Assembly: GCA_028818375.1 (NCBI GenBank)
Contig: JAPPOB010000007.1
Span: forward strand, 164,490-228,489
Length of the DNA stretch: 64,000 nt
Origin: Anaerolineaceae bacterium
Lineage (GTDB): Bacteria; Chloroflexota; Anaerolineae; Aggregatilineales; Phototrophicaceae
Direction: 5' to 3'
This document shows positions 51,814 to 59,931 of this stretch, one piece after another. Below the pieces are notes generated by a model. The model was given only the letters and a program-made list of their open reading frames with translations, had not been told where the DNA came from and made no database searches. The position numbers were made by a program, and so were the translations under genes. How positions within the stretch are numbered: position 1 is the stretch's first letter; every line of letters starts with the position of its first letter.

Positions 51814-52728
51814 ATGAGTCGCAAGGCAGACAACCTGGCCACATTGCAGCTCTTCAGGGATGAAACAGATCCGGGTTCGCCTGAAGGGACCGTCATCATC
51901 GGGCAGCCGGTCCTGGCCTGCGAGGACAACCTGGTCTTCATGCGCGGCCTGCCCGACGGTATGTTCAAGCTGATCGTCACCTCACCGCCTTACAACCTGG
52001 GCAAGGAATACGAGACGCGCAGCCCGCTGGATGAATATCTGGCGGACCAGGAGCGCGTCATTGGCGAATGTATCCGCCTCCTGCATCCCCGGGGGTCCAT
52101 CTGCTGGCAGGTGGGCAACTATGTCAACCACGGAGAAATTGTCCCACTGGATGCAGTCCTCTACCCTCTGTTTCGGAACGCCGGGCTACGCCTGCGCAAC
52201 CGCATCGTCTGGCACTTCGGGCATGGTCTGCACGCTTCCAAAAGACTGTCCGGCCGCTACGAAACCATCAACTGGTGGACAAGGGGCGACGACTACACCT
52301 GGAACCTGGACCCCATTCGTGTCCCGTCCAAATACCCCGACAAGCGACACTTCAAGGGGCCAAAAGTTGGTCAACTTTCCGGAAATCCAATGGGCAAAAA
52401 CCCGAGTGATGTCTGGGAGTTCCCGAACGTGAAGAGCAACCACGTCGAGAAGACTATTCACCCCTGCCAGTTCCCGGTTGAACTGGTGGAGCGCCTGGTG
52501 CTCTCCATGACGGACGAAGGGGACGCAGTTCTCGACCCCTACATGGGCGCCGGATCAACAATCATCGCTGCCCTGATGCACGGGCGCATGGCCTGGGGCT
52601 GTGACATCGTCGCCGATTACGTGGAGATCGCGCGTGAGCGGGTGCGGCAACTCCACGCCGGGACCTTGCGCACACGGCCGATGGGCAAGCCCGTGTATGA
52701 CCCGACCAAAGCAAACGGCGGCCATTGA
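51814..52728 (+). CDS. type II DNA methyltransferase of a BglII-like system
   Basis: 304 residues from the ATG at 51814. Beta-class order: motif IV VTSPPYNLGKEYETRSPLDE near residue 55, a target-recognition middle (NRIVWHFGHGLHASKRLSGR), then VEKTIHPCQFPVELVERLV and motif I VLDPYMGAGSTIIAALMHGR near 250. TSPPYNLGK is typical of N4-cytosine methylases such as M.BglII. It overlaps the nuclease gene as TGATG. Likely function: protection of a GATC-containing hexanucleotide, inferred from the partner. Confidence 0.9.
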   Translation: MSRKADNLATLQLFRDETDPGSPEGTVIIGQPVLACEDNLVFMRGLPDGMFKLIVTSPPYNLGKEYETRSPLDEYLADQERVIGECIRLLHPRGSICWQVGNYVNHGEIVPLDAVLYPLFRNAGLRLRNRIVWHFGHGLHASKRLSGRYETINWWTRGDDYTWNLDPIRVPSKYPDKRHFKGPKVGQLSGNPMGKNPSDVWEFPNVKSNHVEKTIHPCQFPVELVERLVLSMTDEGDAVLDPYMGAGSTIIAALMHGRMAWGCDIVADYVEIARERVRQLHAGTLRTRPMGKPVYDPTKANGGH

Positions 52729-53339
52729 TGCAAATCAGGGCCCGCTATTCTCACCTGAATGGTGAGGAATACCTGCTCGTCCACCGCAAGCAGTTGTGGC
52801 AGGAAGTGCAGGACGTAATCGCAGGCGTCGATGCGGCTGCCTGCCGTACAAAAAGGTCCAGGGAAAAGACCCGATCCGGGAGATTGCTGTATTCTCCCAT
52901 TGATATGAACCGGGCCTTCAGCGATGGCCTCAAGGGACGTGGCAGGAGCGAGCGCCGCAGGAGTTTCTGGTTGTCGGCCGACGAAAGACTCATGCGCAGC
53001 ATTTACGGGCTGCCGGAGGAAGAGCAGAAGCTGGCGATTGAGAAAGCCGGTCACGAGCCGATCATGACCTACAACCAGACGGACTTCGTGAAGGAAAGGG
53101 TCGCCGTTGAGGTCCAGTTCGGTAAATATGCCTTTGTCGCCCATGACCTGTTCGTCAAGCATCTCAGCTTCTATGTCTCGGATGTCATTGACGTCGGCAT
53201 TGAAATCCTGCCGATGAAGGAACTGGAGCAGGAAATGTCCTCCGACGTCCCCTACTACGAACGGGACCTGCTCAACGTGCTGCGGCAGGGTCGGGGAGTT
53301 CCGGCAGTCCCGCTGGTGCTGGTGGGGATCGCACCCTGA
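52728..53339 (+). CDS. BglII/BstYI-family restriction endonuclease
   Basis: 203 residues starting at an ATG that overlaps the methylase stop. The BglII-type active site is visible: Asp, nine residues on Glu, then x and Gln (DFVKERVAVEVQFGKYAFVA), the same D-x8-E-x-Q spacing as D84/E93/Q95 of BglII. Other parts also fit (MNRAFSDGLKGRGRSERRRS, VAHDLFVKHLSFYVSDVIDV, GIEILPMKELEQEMSSDVPY). Such enzymes cut AGATCT or RGATCY. The exact target is not known. GC near the host level. Confidence 0.85.
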   Translation: MQIRARYSHLNGEEYLLVHRKQLWQEVQDVIAGVDAAACRTKRSREKTRSGRLLYSPIDMNRAFSDGLKGRGRSERRRSFWLSADERLMRSIYGLPEEEQKLAIEKAGHEPIMTYNQTDFVKERVAVEVQFGKYAFVAHDLFVKHLSFYVSDVIDVGIEILPMKELEQEMSSDVPYYERDLLNVLRQGRGVPAVPLVLVGIAP

Positions 53340-53869
53340 GCAACCTGGCAGGAACAAAGCCGACCCTCCGCCTCTTCGTCGCGCTGGCCCTGCCGCCGGC
53401 GCTGCGCCAACGCCTCGCCGCCCTGCCGCTGGACCTTCCGGGCCTGCGCCGCGTCCCGCCGCAACAACTGCACGTCACCCTCTACTTCATCGGCGACAGC
53501 GACCAGACGGAGTCGATCGGCGCGGCACTGGCAGGGGTGGAGGCCGCGCCCGTCCCGCTGGCGCTGCAGGGCAGCGGCCGCTGGTCCGGGGTGCTATGGG
53601 CCGGCCTGCGCCAGAATGCGGCCCTGAGCGACCTGCACAGAGGCGTGACGCAGGCCCTCGGCAGCTGCGGCCTCAAGCCGGAGCGGCGGCGCTTCCGCGC
53701 GCAACGCCCGCCAGGCCGCCTCAAGGCATGGCTGCGAACCTGGCGCTCGCTAGACTCCTCGCCCGTCGTTGTGGACGAGTTCTGTCTCTACGCCAGCGAA
53801 CTCACGCCCGCCGGCGCCCGCTACCGCATCCTGCAGCGTTACCCCCTGCGCGCGAAGGTGGAGGCATGA
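53339..53869 (+). CDS. thpR: 2H phosphoesterase (ThpR-like), start codon missing
   Basis: The frame gives TLRLFVALALPPALRQRLAA, then QLHVTLYFIGD (first HxTx motif) and the family's spacing to a second motif. The second HxTx, expected near RFRPHVTLAR, reads RFRAQRPPGRL, so one catalytic His is absent. No ATG, GTG or TTG exists in this frame between the R-M operon and LRLFVAL, so the original start was probably lost when the R-M genes inserted. The stop overlaps the next gene as ATGA. RNA 2',3'-cyclic phosphodiesterase activity is doubtful. Confidence 0.7.
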   Translation, partial: SNLAGTKPTLRLFVALALPPALRQRLAALPLDLPGLRRVPPQQLHVTLYFIGDSDQTESIGAALAGVEAAPVPLALQGSGRWSGVLWAGLRQNAALSDLHRGVTQALGSCGLKPERRRFRAQRPPGRLKAWLRTWRSLDSSPVVVDEFCLYASELTPAGARYRILQRYPLRAKVEA

Positions 53870-54678
53870 GCGCACTCATCCTGCTGCTGACCGGCCTGTT
53901 CCTCTACGCCCGCTTCGTGGAGCCGCGTTGGCTGCAGGTGAAGCGCGTCCCCCTGCGCCTGTCGCAACTGCCCGAGGCCTTCGACGGGATGCGCATCGCG
54001 CAGATCAGCGACCTGCATCTGGGGGGCTGGCTGCGACCGGCGCGTATGCGGGCCTGGCTGGCGCGCGTCAACGCCCTGCAACCGGACCTGGTGCTCATCA
54101 GCGGCGACTTCGTTGAGGAGACGGCGCGCCAGGATACGGAAGAACTGCTGGCTACGCTGCGCGCGCTGGAGGCGCCGGTGCTCGCCGTGCCCGGCAACCA
54201 CGACCACCGCCGCGGCGTGGCGCGGGTCTGCCAGGCGCTGACGGCCCATGGCGTCCGCGTCCTGCGCAACGAGGTCCATACGCTGCATCGCGGCGACGCA
54301 CAGTTGCACATCGCCGGCCTCGGCGACCAGGCCTGGGGCGATGACGACCTTGACGCCCTGCTGGGGCGGCTGCCGCCCGAAGGCCCCGCCATCCTGCTGG
54401 CGCACGAGCCGGACGTCGCTGACCTAGCAGGCCCGACCGAACGCTTTGCGCTGCAGCTATCCGGCCATACGCATGGCGGGCAGGTGCGCCCGCCGCTACT
54501 GGAACGGCCGCTGATCCTGCCCGCCTGGGGCCAGCACTACACCGGCGGCCTGGCGCGCGCCGGCGCCATGCCCGTCTACACCAACCGCGGCCTGGGGATG
54601 ATCCGCCCCTGGTTTCGCTTCAACTGCCGCCCGGAAGTCACCCTGCTGGAGTTGCAGTCTGACAGGCCGGCGCCCTGA
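53866..54678 (+). CDS. membrane-associated metallophosphoesterase
   Basis: 270 residues with a short N-terminal membrane helix (ALILLLTGLFLYARFVEP). Calcineurin-like motifs: AQISDLHLGGW (D-x-H), LISGDFVEE (GD), VPGNHDHRR (GNHD), LLAHEPDV and LSGHTHGGQVRPP (GHTH). This is the YkuE/LpxH-like layout; substrates may be lipid or nucleotide phosphates. The ATG overlaps the thpR stop (ATGA). Confidence 0.92.
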   Translation: MSALILLLTGLFLYARFVEPRWLQVKRVPLRLSQLPEAFDGMRIAQISDLHLGGWLRPARMRAWLARVNALQPDLVLISGDFVEETARQDTEELLATLRALEAPVLAVPGNHDHRRGVARVCQALTAHGVRVLRNEVHTLHRGDAQLHIAGLGDQAWGDDDLDALLGRLPPEGPAILLAHEPDVADLAGPTERFALQLSGHTHGGQVRPPLLERPLILPAWGQHYTGGLARAGAMPVYTNRGLGMIRPWFRFNCRPEVTLLELQSDRPAP

Positions 54679-54682
54679 ATCC

Positions 54683-55822
54683 TCAGCTCGTCGCCAGCAA
54701 GATTTCGAAGTCCGCCGCGCGATCCTGCGCCGCCGCCAGCTGTTCCTGCTGTAACTTGCAGACCAGCGCCGTCAGTTCCCTCGCCATGGGGTCAAAATCG
54801 ATATCATTGGCGCTGCGGACCTGCTCGATCCAGTCCTGGCGAATGGCCGAGGCGCCGTGCAGCGCGCCGGCGATGGCGCCGGCCTTGCCCGCGATCGAGT
54901 CGTTGTCGCGGCCGTAGTTGGTGCCCCCGCAGATGCTGCCCGCAAAGTCGCCCTTCGCGACGACCAGGAAGGCCAGCGCGATCGGCACCTCCTCGATGCT
55001 GTGCTCGCGGCCGGGCGTGTTGTCGTTGTTGCCCTTTCCGCGGTCGCCCAGGATATCCGGCGCGCCGTCCCAGGGGCGCATGGCGTCGCGCAGCGGCCCG
55101 ATGGCCTCGAACCAGTCATCGTAACCCCGCGCGCACGCCACCACGGCCTCAATGGCCTTGCGCGTGCCATCCCTGGCCAGCGACAGCACGACGTCGATGA
55201 TGCTGTCGACGCTGGCGCCGGGCCGGAAGGCCTCGGCCACCGCGGTGGCCTGCACGGCGGCCGCCTCCAGACCGTAGCTGTACTGGTGCGCGCTGAGCAC
55301 GTCGACCGCCTCGTAATAGGCGCTGACGGGATCGCCGGCGTTGACGATGCCGATCGGCGCCGCGTACATGGCCGCGCCGCAGTTGACCATGTTGCCCACG
55401 CCGGCCGTGCGGGGGTCGGCGTTGGCCAGGCCGTTGCGAATGTAGATCCACTTGTCGGGGTAGAAGAGACGCTCCACGATGGGCATCTCGCGCTCAAGGT
55501 CGGGAATCCAGCGCGGCGCCAGTATCAGCGGCACGATGCGGCGGGCGAAGCTGTGGGCGTCGAGGTGGCCGCCTTCGTCGATGTAAGCCTGGCTCAGGGC
55601 CTGCACCATGTGCGTGTCGTCCGTGTAGCGCCCTTCCGTGCGGTAGCGACGCCTGGGACTGTCGTCGAGGGTCGGCACGAAATCGGTGATTACACCGTAA
55701 AGCTCGTTGATCCTTTCGGGCGTATAGCCTTCGACGGGCGCGCCGAGGGCGTCGCCGATCGCGCCGCCGTAGAGGCAGCCGCGCACCTTGTCCAGCAGGA
55801 CGCTGTTGTCAGACGGGATCAT
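54683..55822 (-). CDS. ADP-ribosylglycohydrolase family protein
   Basis: 379 residues of the DraG/ARH family, which removes ADP-ribose from proteins or nucleic acid using two Mg ions. Metal-binding motifs: KVRGCLYGGAIGDALGAPVE, RYTDDTHMVQALSQAYI (T-D-D) and GRDNDSIAGKAGAIAGALHG (D-N-D). The spacing is normal. Whether it reverses ADP-ribosylation of nitrogenase or of other targets is unknown. The gene is convergent with the phosphoesterase 4 nt away. Confidence 0.92.
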   Translation of the reverse strand: MIPSDNSVLLDKVRGCLYGGAIGDALGAPVEGYTPERINELYGVITDFVPTLDDSPRRRYRTEGRYTDDTHMVQALSQAYIDEGGHLDAHSFARRIVPLILAPRWIPDLEREMPIVERLFYPDKWIYIRNGLANADPRTAGVGNMVNCGAAMYAAPIGIVNAGDPVSAYYEAVDVLSAHQYSYGLEAAAVQATAVAEAFRPGASVDSIIDVVLSLARDGTRKAIEAVVACARGYDDWFEAIGPLRDAMRPWDGAPDILGDRGKGNNDNTPGREHSIEEVPIALAFLVVAKGDFAGSICGGTNYGRDNDSIAGKAGAIAGALHGASAIRQDWIEQVRSANDIDFDPMARELTALVCKLQQEQLAAAQDRAADFEILLATS

Positions 55823-55854
55823 ACCAATTCCTTTCGTGGCATCAGGCAGACCTG

Positions 55855-55863
55855 TGTTATACT
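55855..55863 (+). promoter_or_regulatory. extended -10 promoter of the second PhyH gene
   Basis: TG-T-TATACT (55855-55863), 37 nt before the ATG at 55900. The sequence around it is almost the same as that before ftsK. Confidence 0.45.
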
Positions 55864-55899
55864 TCCGCGCGCCGCGAATGGCTATTTTGGTGGAGTTGC

Positions 55900-56937
55900 A
55901 TGATGGACAGCGAACTGAAAGAACTGCGCGTCTCCAATGACGCCATGTACGACGGGGACGAGTTGCAACGGCGGCTCGCTGACGAAGGCTACCTCTTCTT
56001 CAAGCAGTTGCAGGACCCGGACAAGATGATGGAGTTGCGGCTCGACATCAACACGGTGCTGCAGGAAGGCGGCTGGTTGCTGCCCGACACGGACCCGATG
56101 GACGGCATCGCCGATGTGGACCGCGTCTGCACCGAGGGTGACGAGGGCTACACCGACGTCTACCACAAGGTCTACGCCCTCGAGTCCTTCCATCGCTCCG
56201 CGCATCTGCCGGAGATCATGGACACGATCGCGCGCATCGCCGGCAAGCCGGTGTTGCCGCATCCGCAGAAGGTCGCCCGCCTGTGGTTCCCGCAATACAC
56301 CGAACACACCACGCCCACCCATCAGGACTACGTCCACTTCCAGGGCAGCTTCGATACCTGGACCGCCTGGGCGCCCGTCGGTGACTGCCCGGTCGAACTG
56401 GGCGGTCTGGCCGTGCTGCCCGGCTCGCACAAGGTCAATCGCGTGCTCGACCACCACTTCTCCCTCGGCGCCGGCGGCCTGAACGTCGAGGTGGACGGCT
56501 TTGACGGCGCCTGGCACACCATCGACTACGAACCCGGCGACACGTTGATCTTCGAGGCGCTGATGATCCATCGCGCCCTGCCCAACGTCACCGACAACCG
56601 CATGCGCATCTCGCTCGACAACCGCTACTTCGCCATCGGCAACCCGGTCAGCGAAGGCATGATGACGCCGCACCTGACCGAGCACGTGGACCCGCCCATC
56701 ACCTGGGAAGAGATCTACGCGGACTGGCAGAGCGACGATCTCAAGTACTACTGGGAGGGCCATGACTTCCCGATCCGGGCCGGCGACCCCAGCTACAGCC
56801 AGCGCGGCTTTGAACAGGCGCTGGAGATGGCGCGCAACGGCAACGAGCACGCGCAGTTGCACCTGCGCCGCGTCGTGCGCATGACGAAGGACGAAGCCCA
56901 GGCGCAACGCGCGCTGGAGGCCCTCGGCGAGGGCTGA
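55900..56937 (+). CDS. phytanoyl-CoA dioxygenase (PhyH) family protein
   Basis: 345 residues. The iron ligands are in TTPTHQDYVHFQGSFDTWTA (H-x-D) and LMIHRALPNVTDNRMRISLD (distal His, plus Arg for 2-oxoglutarate). VELGGLAVLPGSHK is the usual strand before the second half. It is larger than the PhyH at 30648 and not closely related. GGTGGAG lies before the ATG at 55900. Probably hydroxylates a small metabolite. Confidence 0.92.
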   Translation: MMDSELKELRVSNDAMYDGDELQRRLADEGYLFFKQLQDPDKMMELRLDINTVLQEGGWLLPDTDPMDGIADVDRVCTEGDEGYTDVYHKVYALESFHRSAHLPEIMDTIARIAGKPVLPHPQKVARLWFPQYTEHTTPTHQDYVHFQGSFDTWTAWAPVGDCPVELGGLAVLPGSHKVNRVLDHHFSLGAGGLNVEVDGFDGAWHTIDYEPGDTLIFEALMIHRALPNVTDNRMRISLDNRYFAIGNPVSEGMMTPHLTEHVDPPITWEEIYADWQSDDLKYYWEGHDFPIRAGDPSYSQRGFEQALEMARNGNEHAQLHLRRVVRMTKDEAQAQRALEALGEG

Positions 56938-56974
56938 GGTTACAAGCTCGCAAGTATCTCATTTTAGGACTTTG

Positions 56975-57009
56975 TCTTCTGCTGGCGACGAGTTGTCGCC
57001 AGCAGAAGA
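56975..57009. repeat. 15-bp perfect inverted repeat after the PhyH gene
   Basis: TCTTCTGCTGGCGAC (56975-56989), GAGTT, GTCGCCAGCAGAAGA (56995-57009). A very stable hairpin without a T-run on either strand. It may end the PhyH transcript or mark the edge of the following R-M insert. Confidence 0.7.
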
Positions 57010-57070
57010 ATTGCGGGCATCCAGGAATTTGTTGCTTTGTGTCAATGCCTGATAACAGGACCCCTTGACA

Positions 57071-57868
57071 ATGTCACTTCAAAAGAACCACCTCCATCAA
57101 GGTGACACTTTGGAGTTGTTGGAGAAAATTGAAGACAATTCAATTGATCTGATTATATGTGACGGTCCTTACGGCGTATCCAACAATGAATGGGACAGAA
57201 TCGACTGCATTCAGGAATACAACCTCAATCTGATAAAGCGCTTTGCGCTGAAACTAAAGGATGGGGGAGCGCTCTATCTTTTCGGAAAACCTGATTGCAT
57301 TGACTTCATCGATTACCGCCCATTTTTGACTCTCAAATCAAAATTAGTCTGGTATCAACCCGGCAGTTTAGCCCAGGGCAGGATCTCCTATACAAACAAC
57401 TATGACATTATTTGCTACTTCATCAGGGGAAACAGGGCGCGTCAATTCAATCTGGATAGCATCAGGGTGCCTCAACTGGTCGAGTTGGAGCATCGCCTTC
57501 GCTGCGAAAGTGTCCCATCAGTTAAAAACGGCAAGTATCCCGGGACAAAATTCAATGAAAAGGGAAAGAATCCCGGTGATGTCTGGGGCGATATCAAACA
57601 ACTTACCTACAAATCGAAGGAGCTGGCTTGCAGAGAAGCGCTCAATACGATCCAGAAACCCGAGAAGCTGCTGGAACGGCTAATTCTGGCTAGTTCCTCT
57701 CCGGGTGACCTGGTTCTTGACCCGTTCGCGGGTGTAGGGACCGGGCCTGTAGTGTGCAAGAGAACCAGCCGTGATTTTATCGCCATGGAAATGAATCCAG
57801 ACTACATTCAAATTGCCAATGAAAGATTGAGTAAAGTGGAAAATTCTCAGATGGCACTGGATTTGTAG
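57071..57868 (+). CDS. type II DNA methyltransferase, beta class, DGPY motif
   Basis: 265 residues from the ATG at 57071. Motif IV IICDGPYGVSNNEWDRIDCI near residue 35 suggests an N6-adenine enzyme. The recognition region follows, then the REALNTIQKPEKLLERLILA stretch and motif I VLDPFAGVGTGPVVCKRTSR near 225. Clearly AT-rich compared with the PhyH before it and the sulfatase after it, so it is transferred DNA. The next gene starts 2 nt later and may be the nuclease. Confidence 0.9.
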   Translation: MSLQKNHLHQGDTLELLEKIEDNSIDLIICDGPYGVSNNEWDRIDCIQEYNLNLIKRFALKLKDGGALYLFGKPDCIDFIDYRPFLTLKSKLVWYQPGSLAQGRISYTNNYDIICYFIRGNRARQFNLDSIRVPQLVELEHRLRCESVPSVKNGKYPGTKFNEKGKNPGDVWGDIKQLTYKSKELACREALNTIQKPEKLLERLILASSSPGDLVLDPFAGVGTGPVVCKRTSRDFIAMEMNPDYIQIANERLSKVENSQMALDL

Positions 57869-57870
57869 AA

Positions 57871-58374
57871 TTGGCGAAGCGAAGTTACGAGCGCATCATC
57901 GCTCTTGTGCTGGAAGCTTCAAGGCTGGCAAAGGCGATGGGAATTCCCAATCTACTCCAGCCTGGTCTCGTCAAGGAAATGATCATTGCAGAAATCCTCG
58001 GGCATGAACTGATCACCTCGAAACGCGACTCTGATGCCCGCGATTCCGAGAATCCACACATTGTCTACGAGTATTTGACTTGTAAGGAAGGTGGCTCGGG
58101 ACAGTTCGACAGAATGTTTAAGAGCCCGGCGGAAAAGCGTGAACAATCACTTACAAGAATCAGACGGAACAGCAAAATCTATCTCGCTATCTTTTACGCA
58201 GAAGATCAAACGAAAGTCAAAACGATATACGAACTTGAACCAAACTCAGTAGAGAAGGAAACCATTCGTCGACTGGGCAATAGTCGAAATAACATATCTC
58301 ATGTAGGCTTCTCAGAGAGATGGGCAAGAGAAAATGGAATAGTGGTTTTTTCAGATAACCAGGATACCTATTGA
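57871..58374 (+). CDS. putative restriction endonuclease partner of the methylase
   Basis: 167 residues from a TTG at 57871, directly after the methylase. A possible PD-(D/E)XK-like core is SENPHIVYEYLTCKEGGSGQ with the E-x-x-x-K spacing, preceded by an Asp-rich segment (KRDSDARD). SLTRIRRNSKIYLAIFYAED and FSERWARENGIVVFSDNQD follow. I do not recognise a named family. Its place beside a methylase and its shared AT-rich composition are the main arguments for a restriction role. Confidence 0.55.
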   Translation: MAKRSYERIIALVLEASRLAKAMGIPNLLQPGLVKEMIIAEILGHELITSKRDSDARDSENPHIVYEYLTCKEGGSGQFDRMFKSPAEKREQSLTRIRRNSKIYLAIFYAEDQTKVKTIYELEPNSVEKETIRRLGNSRNNISHVGFSERWARENGIVVFSDNQDTY

Positions 58375-58475
58375 CCAGAGTTTGCGTTCTCTAGATCACT
58401 GACAATTCCGCACAAATTGATTGCCCCTCCCTGAGAGGGGCTCACTTCTCCTTGGGAAAGCAGGGGCCGGCGAGC

Positions 58476-58497
58476 GGGGGGGGCTACACCCCCCCCC
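58476..58497. repeat. G8/C9 hairpin at the sulfatase 3' end
   Basis: Eight G (58476-58483), CTACA, nine C (58489-58497), immediately next to the stop codon of the minus-strand sulfatase. A GCCCCTC/GAGGGGC hairpin lies 50 nt away. It may act as a transcript end or be part of a GC-rich intergenic repeat. Confidence 0.5.
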
Positions 58498-59898
58498 TCA
58501 CCACAGCAGCGACCAGTCCGGCTCGTCCTCCGGGTCGCCCAGGGGGCCGAACATGTTGCGCACCACCCGGCGCTGGTTGTCGAACCAGTCCGAGTACTCC
58601 TCGGAGGGCCGGAAGGAATCGTTACGCAGCGCCAGAAAAGCCTCCAGCTGCGTCTCAAGTTCCGCCTGCAGGTCGGCCGCAGCCGCCGAACCCGCCAGGT
58701 TGTTCATCTGCAGCGGGTCCGCCGCCAGGTCGTAGAGCTCGTCTTCGCCGGCCAGACGCCGCGCGAAGGAATGCGTCTTCGTGCGCACGCCGCGCCAGTC
58801 GTGGCCGTCCAGCAGCCAGTCATGCGACGCGCTGAAGTTCATGGTCAGAAGGGCCTCCTGCTCGAAGGCGCCAGGCAACCCGCGCCAGGCGTCGGCCAGG
58901 TTGTAGCCCTCGACCGTGCGCGGCAGCGGCAGGTTGCAGAGGCCGCAGAGCGTCGGGAAGATGTCCACCGGCGCGGTCAGCGGGTCGCGCCTGATGCCGC
59001 CCTCGAAGACGCCTGGCCAGCGCATCATCCAGGGCACACGTATCGACTCCTCCCAGGGCTGCTTCTTCTCCCAGGCGTGGCCGCCCTGGGAGCCCATCTG
59101 CGTGCCGTGGTCGGAGGTGAAGATGACCAGCGTGTCCTGCGCGCGGCCGCTGCGCTCGAGCCAGGCCAGCAACTCGCCCACCATGTCGTCGAGCGTCAGG
59201 ATCATGGCGAGGTAGTCGCGCAGGGACTGTTGCAAGCCCTCAACCATTTCCGGCGGCGTGTTGGCCGGCAGGGTCAGTTGCTCCGGCAGGCGCTGGTAGT
59301 ACTTCTCGGGCGCGTAGCGGTAGGGCGTGTAGTGCGCCTGGTGCGGCGAGACGAAGAGGCAGAAGCGCTCGTCGTCGCCGACGCCCTCCATGAACTCGAT
59401 GGCGTAACGCGCGAGGGCGTCGGTCTCGTAGCCTTCCCAGTGCTCCTTGTGCCAGTCTTCGGTGTTGACCGTTCCGCCGAAGTAGTCGGTGTGGAAATTG
59501 TAGCCGCGCCAGTGCTCGAAGCCCAGGCGGTCGCGACCCTCGGGCACGTAGTCGCCGCCGTCGATCTCCGGGAAGGAGCCGCGGTGCAGATGCCACTTGC
59601 CGACCCAGGACGTGCGCCAGCCGTTGCGCGCGAAGACGTCGCCGAGGCCGATTTCGTCGTGACGCGTGTTGATGAAATTCATGATGTGACCGGTGGTCTG
59701 CGGGTGTCGGCCGGTGGTCAGCATGGCGCGGTAGGGCGTGCAGACCGGCGCGGTGGCGATCATGTTGTCCAAAATCACGCTTTCGCCGGCCAGGCGCTGC
59801 AGATGCGGCGTCTCGATTTGCGTTTCGCCCCACATCGGCAGCGAACTGGCGCGCACCTGGTCCGCCAGGATGAACAGAATGTTGGGTCCCTGTGACAT
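58498..59898 (-). CDS. sulfatase (formylglycine-type)
   Basis: 466 residues. NILFILADQVRASSLPMWG carries the metal-binding Asp. The formylglycine motif is VCTPYRAMLTTGRHPQTTGH. GKWHLHRGSF, FTSDHGTQMGSQGGHAWEKK and the C-terminal DELYDLAADPLQMNNLAG region are complete. It is only distantly related to the sulfatase at 20894. There is no signal peptide. It is followed upstream on the same strand by GH32-type genes, suggesting use of a sulfated sugar. Confidence 0.93.
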   Translation of the reverse strand: MSQGPNILFILADQVRASSLPMWGETQIETPHLQRLAGESVILDNMIATAPVCTPYRAMLTTGRHPQTTGHIMNFINTRHDEIGLGDVFARNGWRTSWVGKWHLHRGSFPEIDGGDYVPEGRDRLGFEHWRGYNFHTDYFGGTVNTEDWHKEHWEGYETDALARYAIEFMEGVGDDERFCLFVSPHQAHYTPYRYAPEKYYQRLPEQLTLPANTPPEMVEGLQQSLRDYLAMILTLDDMVGELLAWLERSGRAQDTLVIFTSDHGTQMGSQGGHAWEKKQPWEESIRVPWMMRWPGVFEGGIRRDPLTAPVDIFPTLCGLCNLPLPRTVEGYNLADAWRGLPGAFEQEALLTMNFSASHDWLLDGHDWRGVRTKTHSFARRLAGEDELYDLAADPLQMNNLAGSAAAADLQAELETQLEAFLALRNDSFRPSEEYSDWFDNQRRVVRNMFGPLGDPEDEPDWSLLW

Positions 59899-59931
59899 GC
59901 CCCGCCTTTCCTGCTGTGTTTGAACGAAACC

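Noticed and set aside
57062..57073. TTGACA just before the ATG of the DGPY methylase as a -35 box
   Set aside because: It lies immediately at the start codon, so a -10 box would fall inside the gene.
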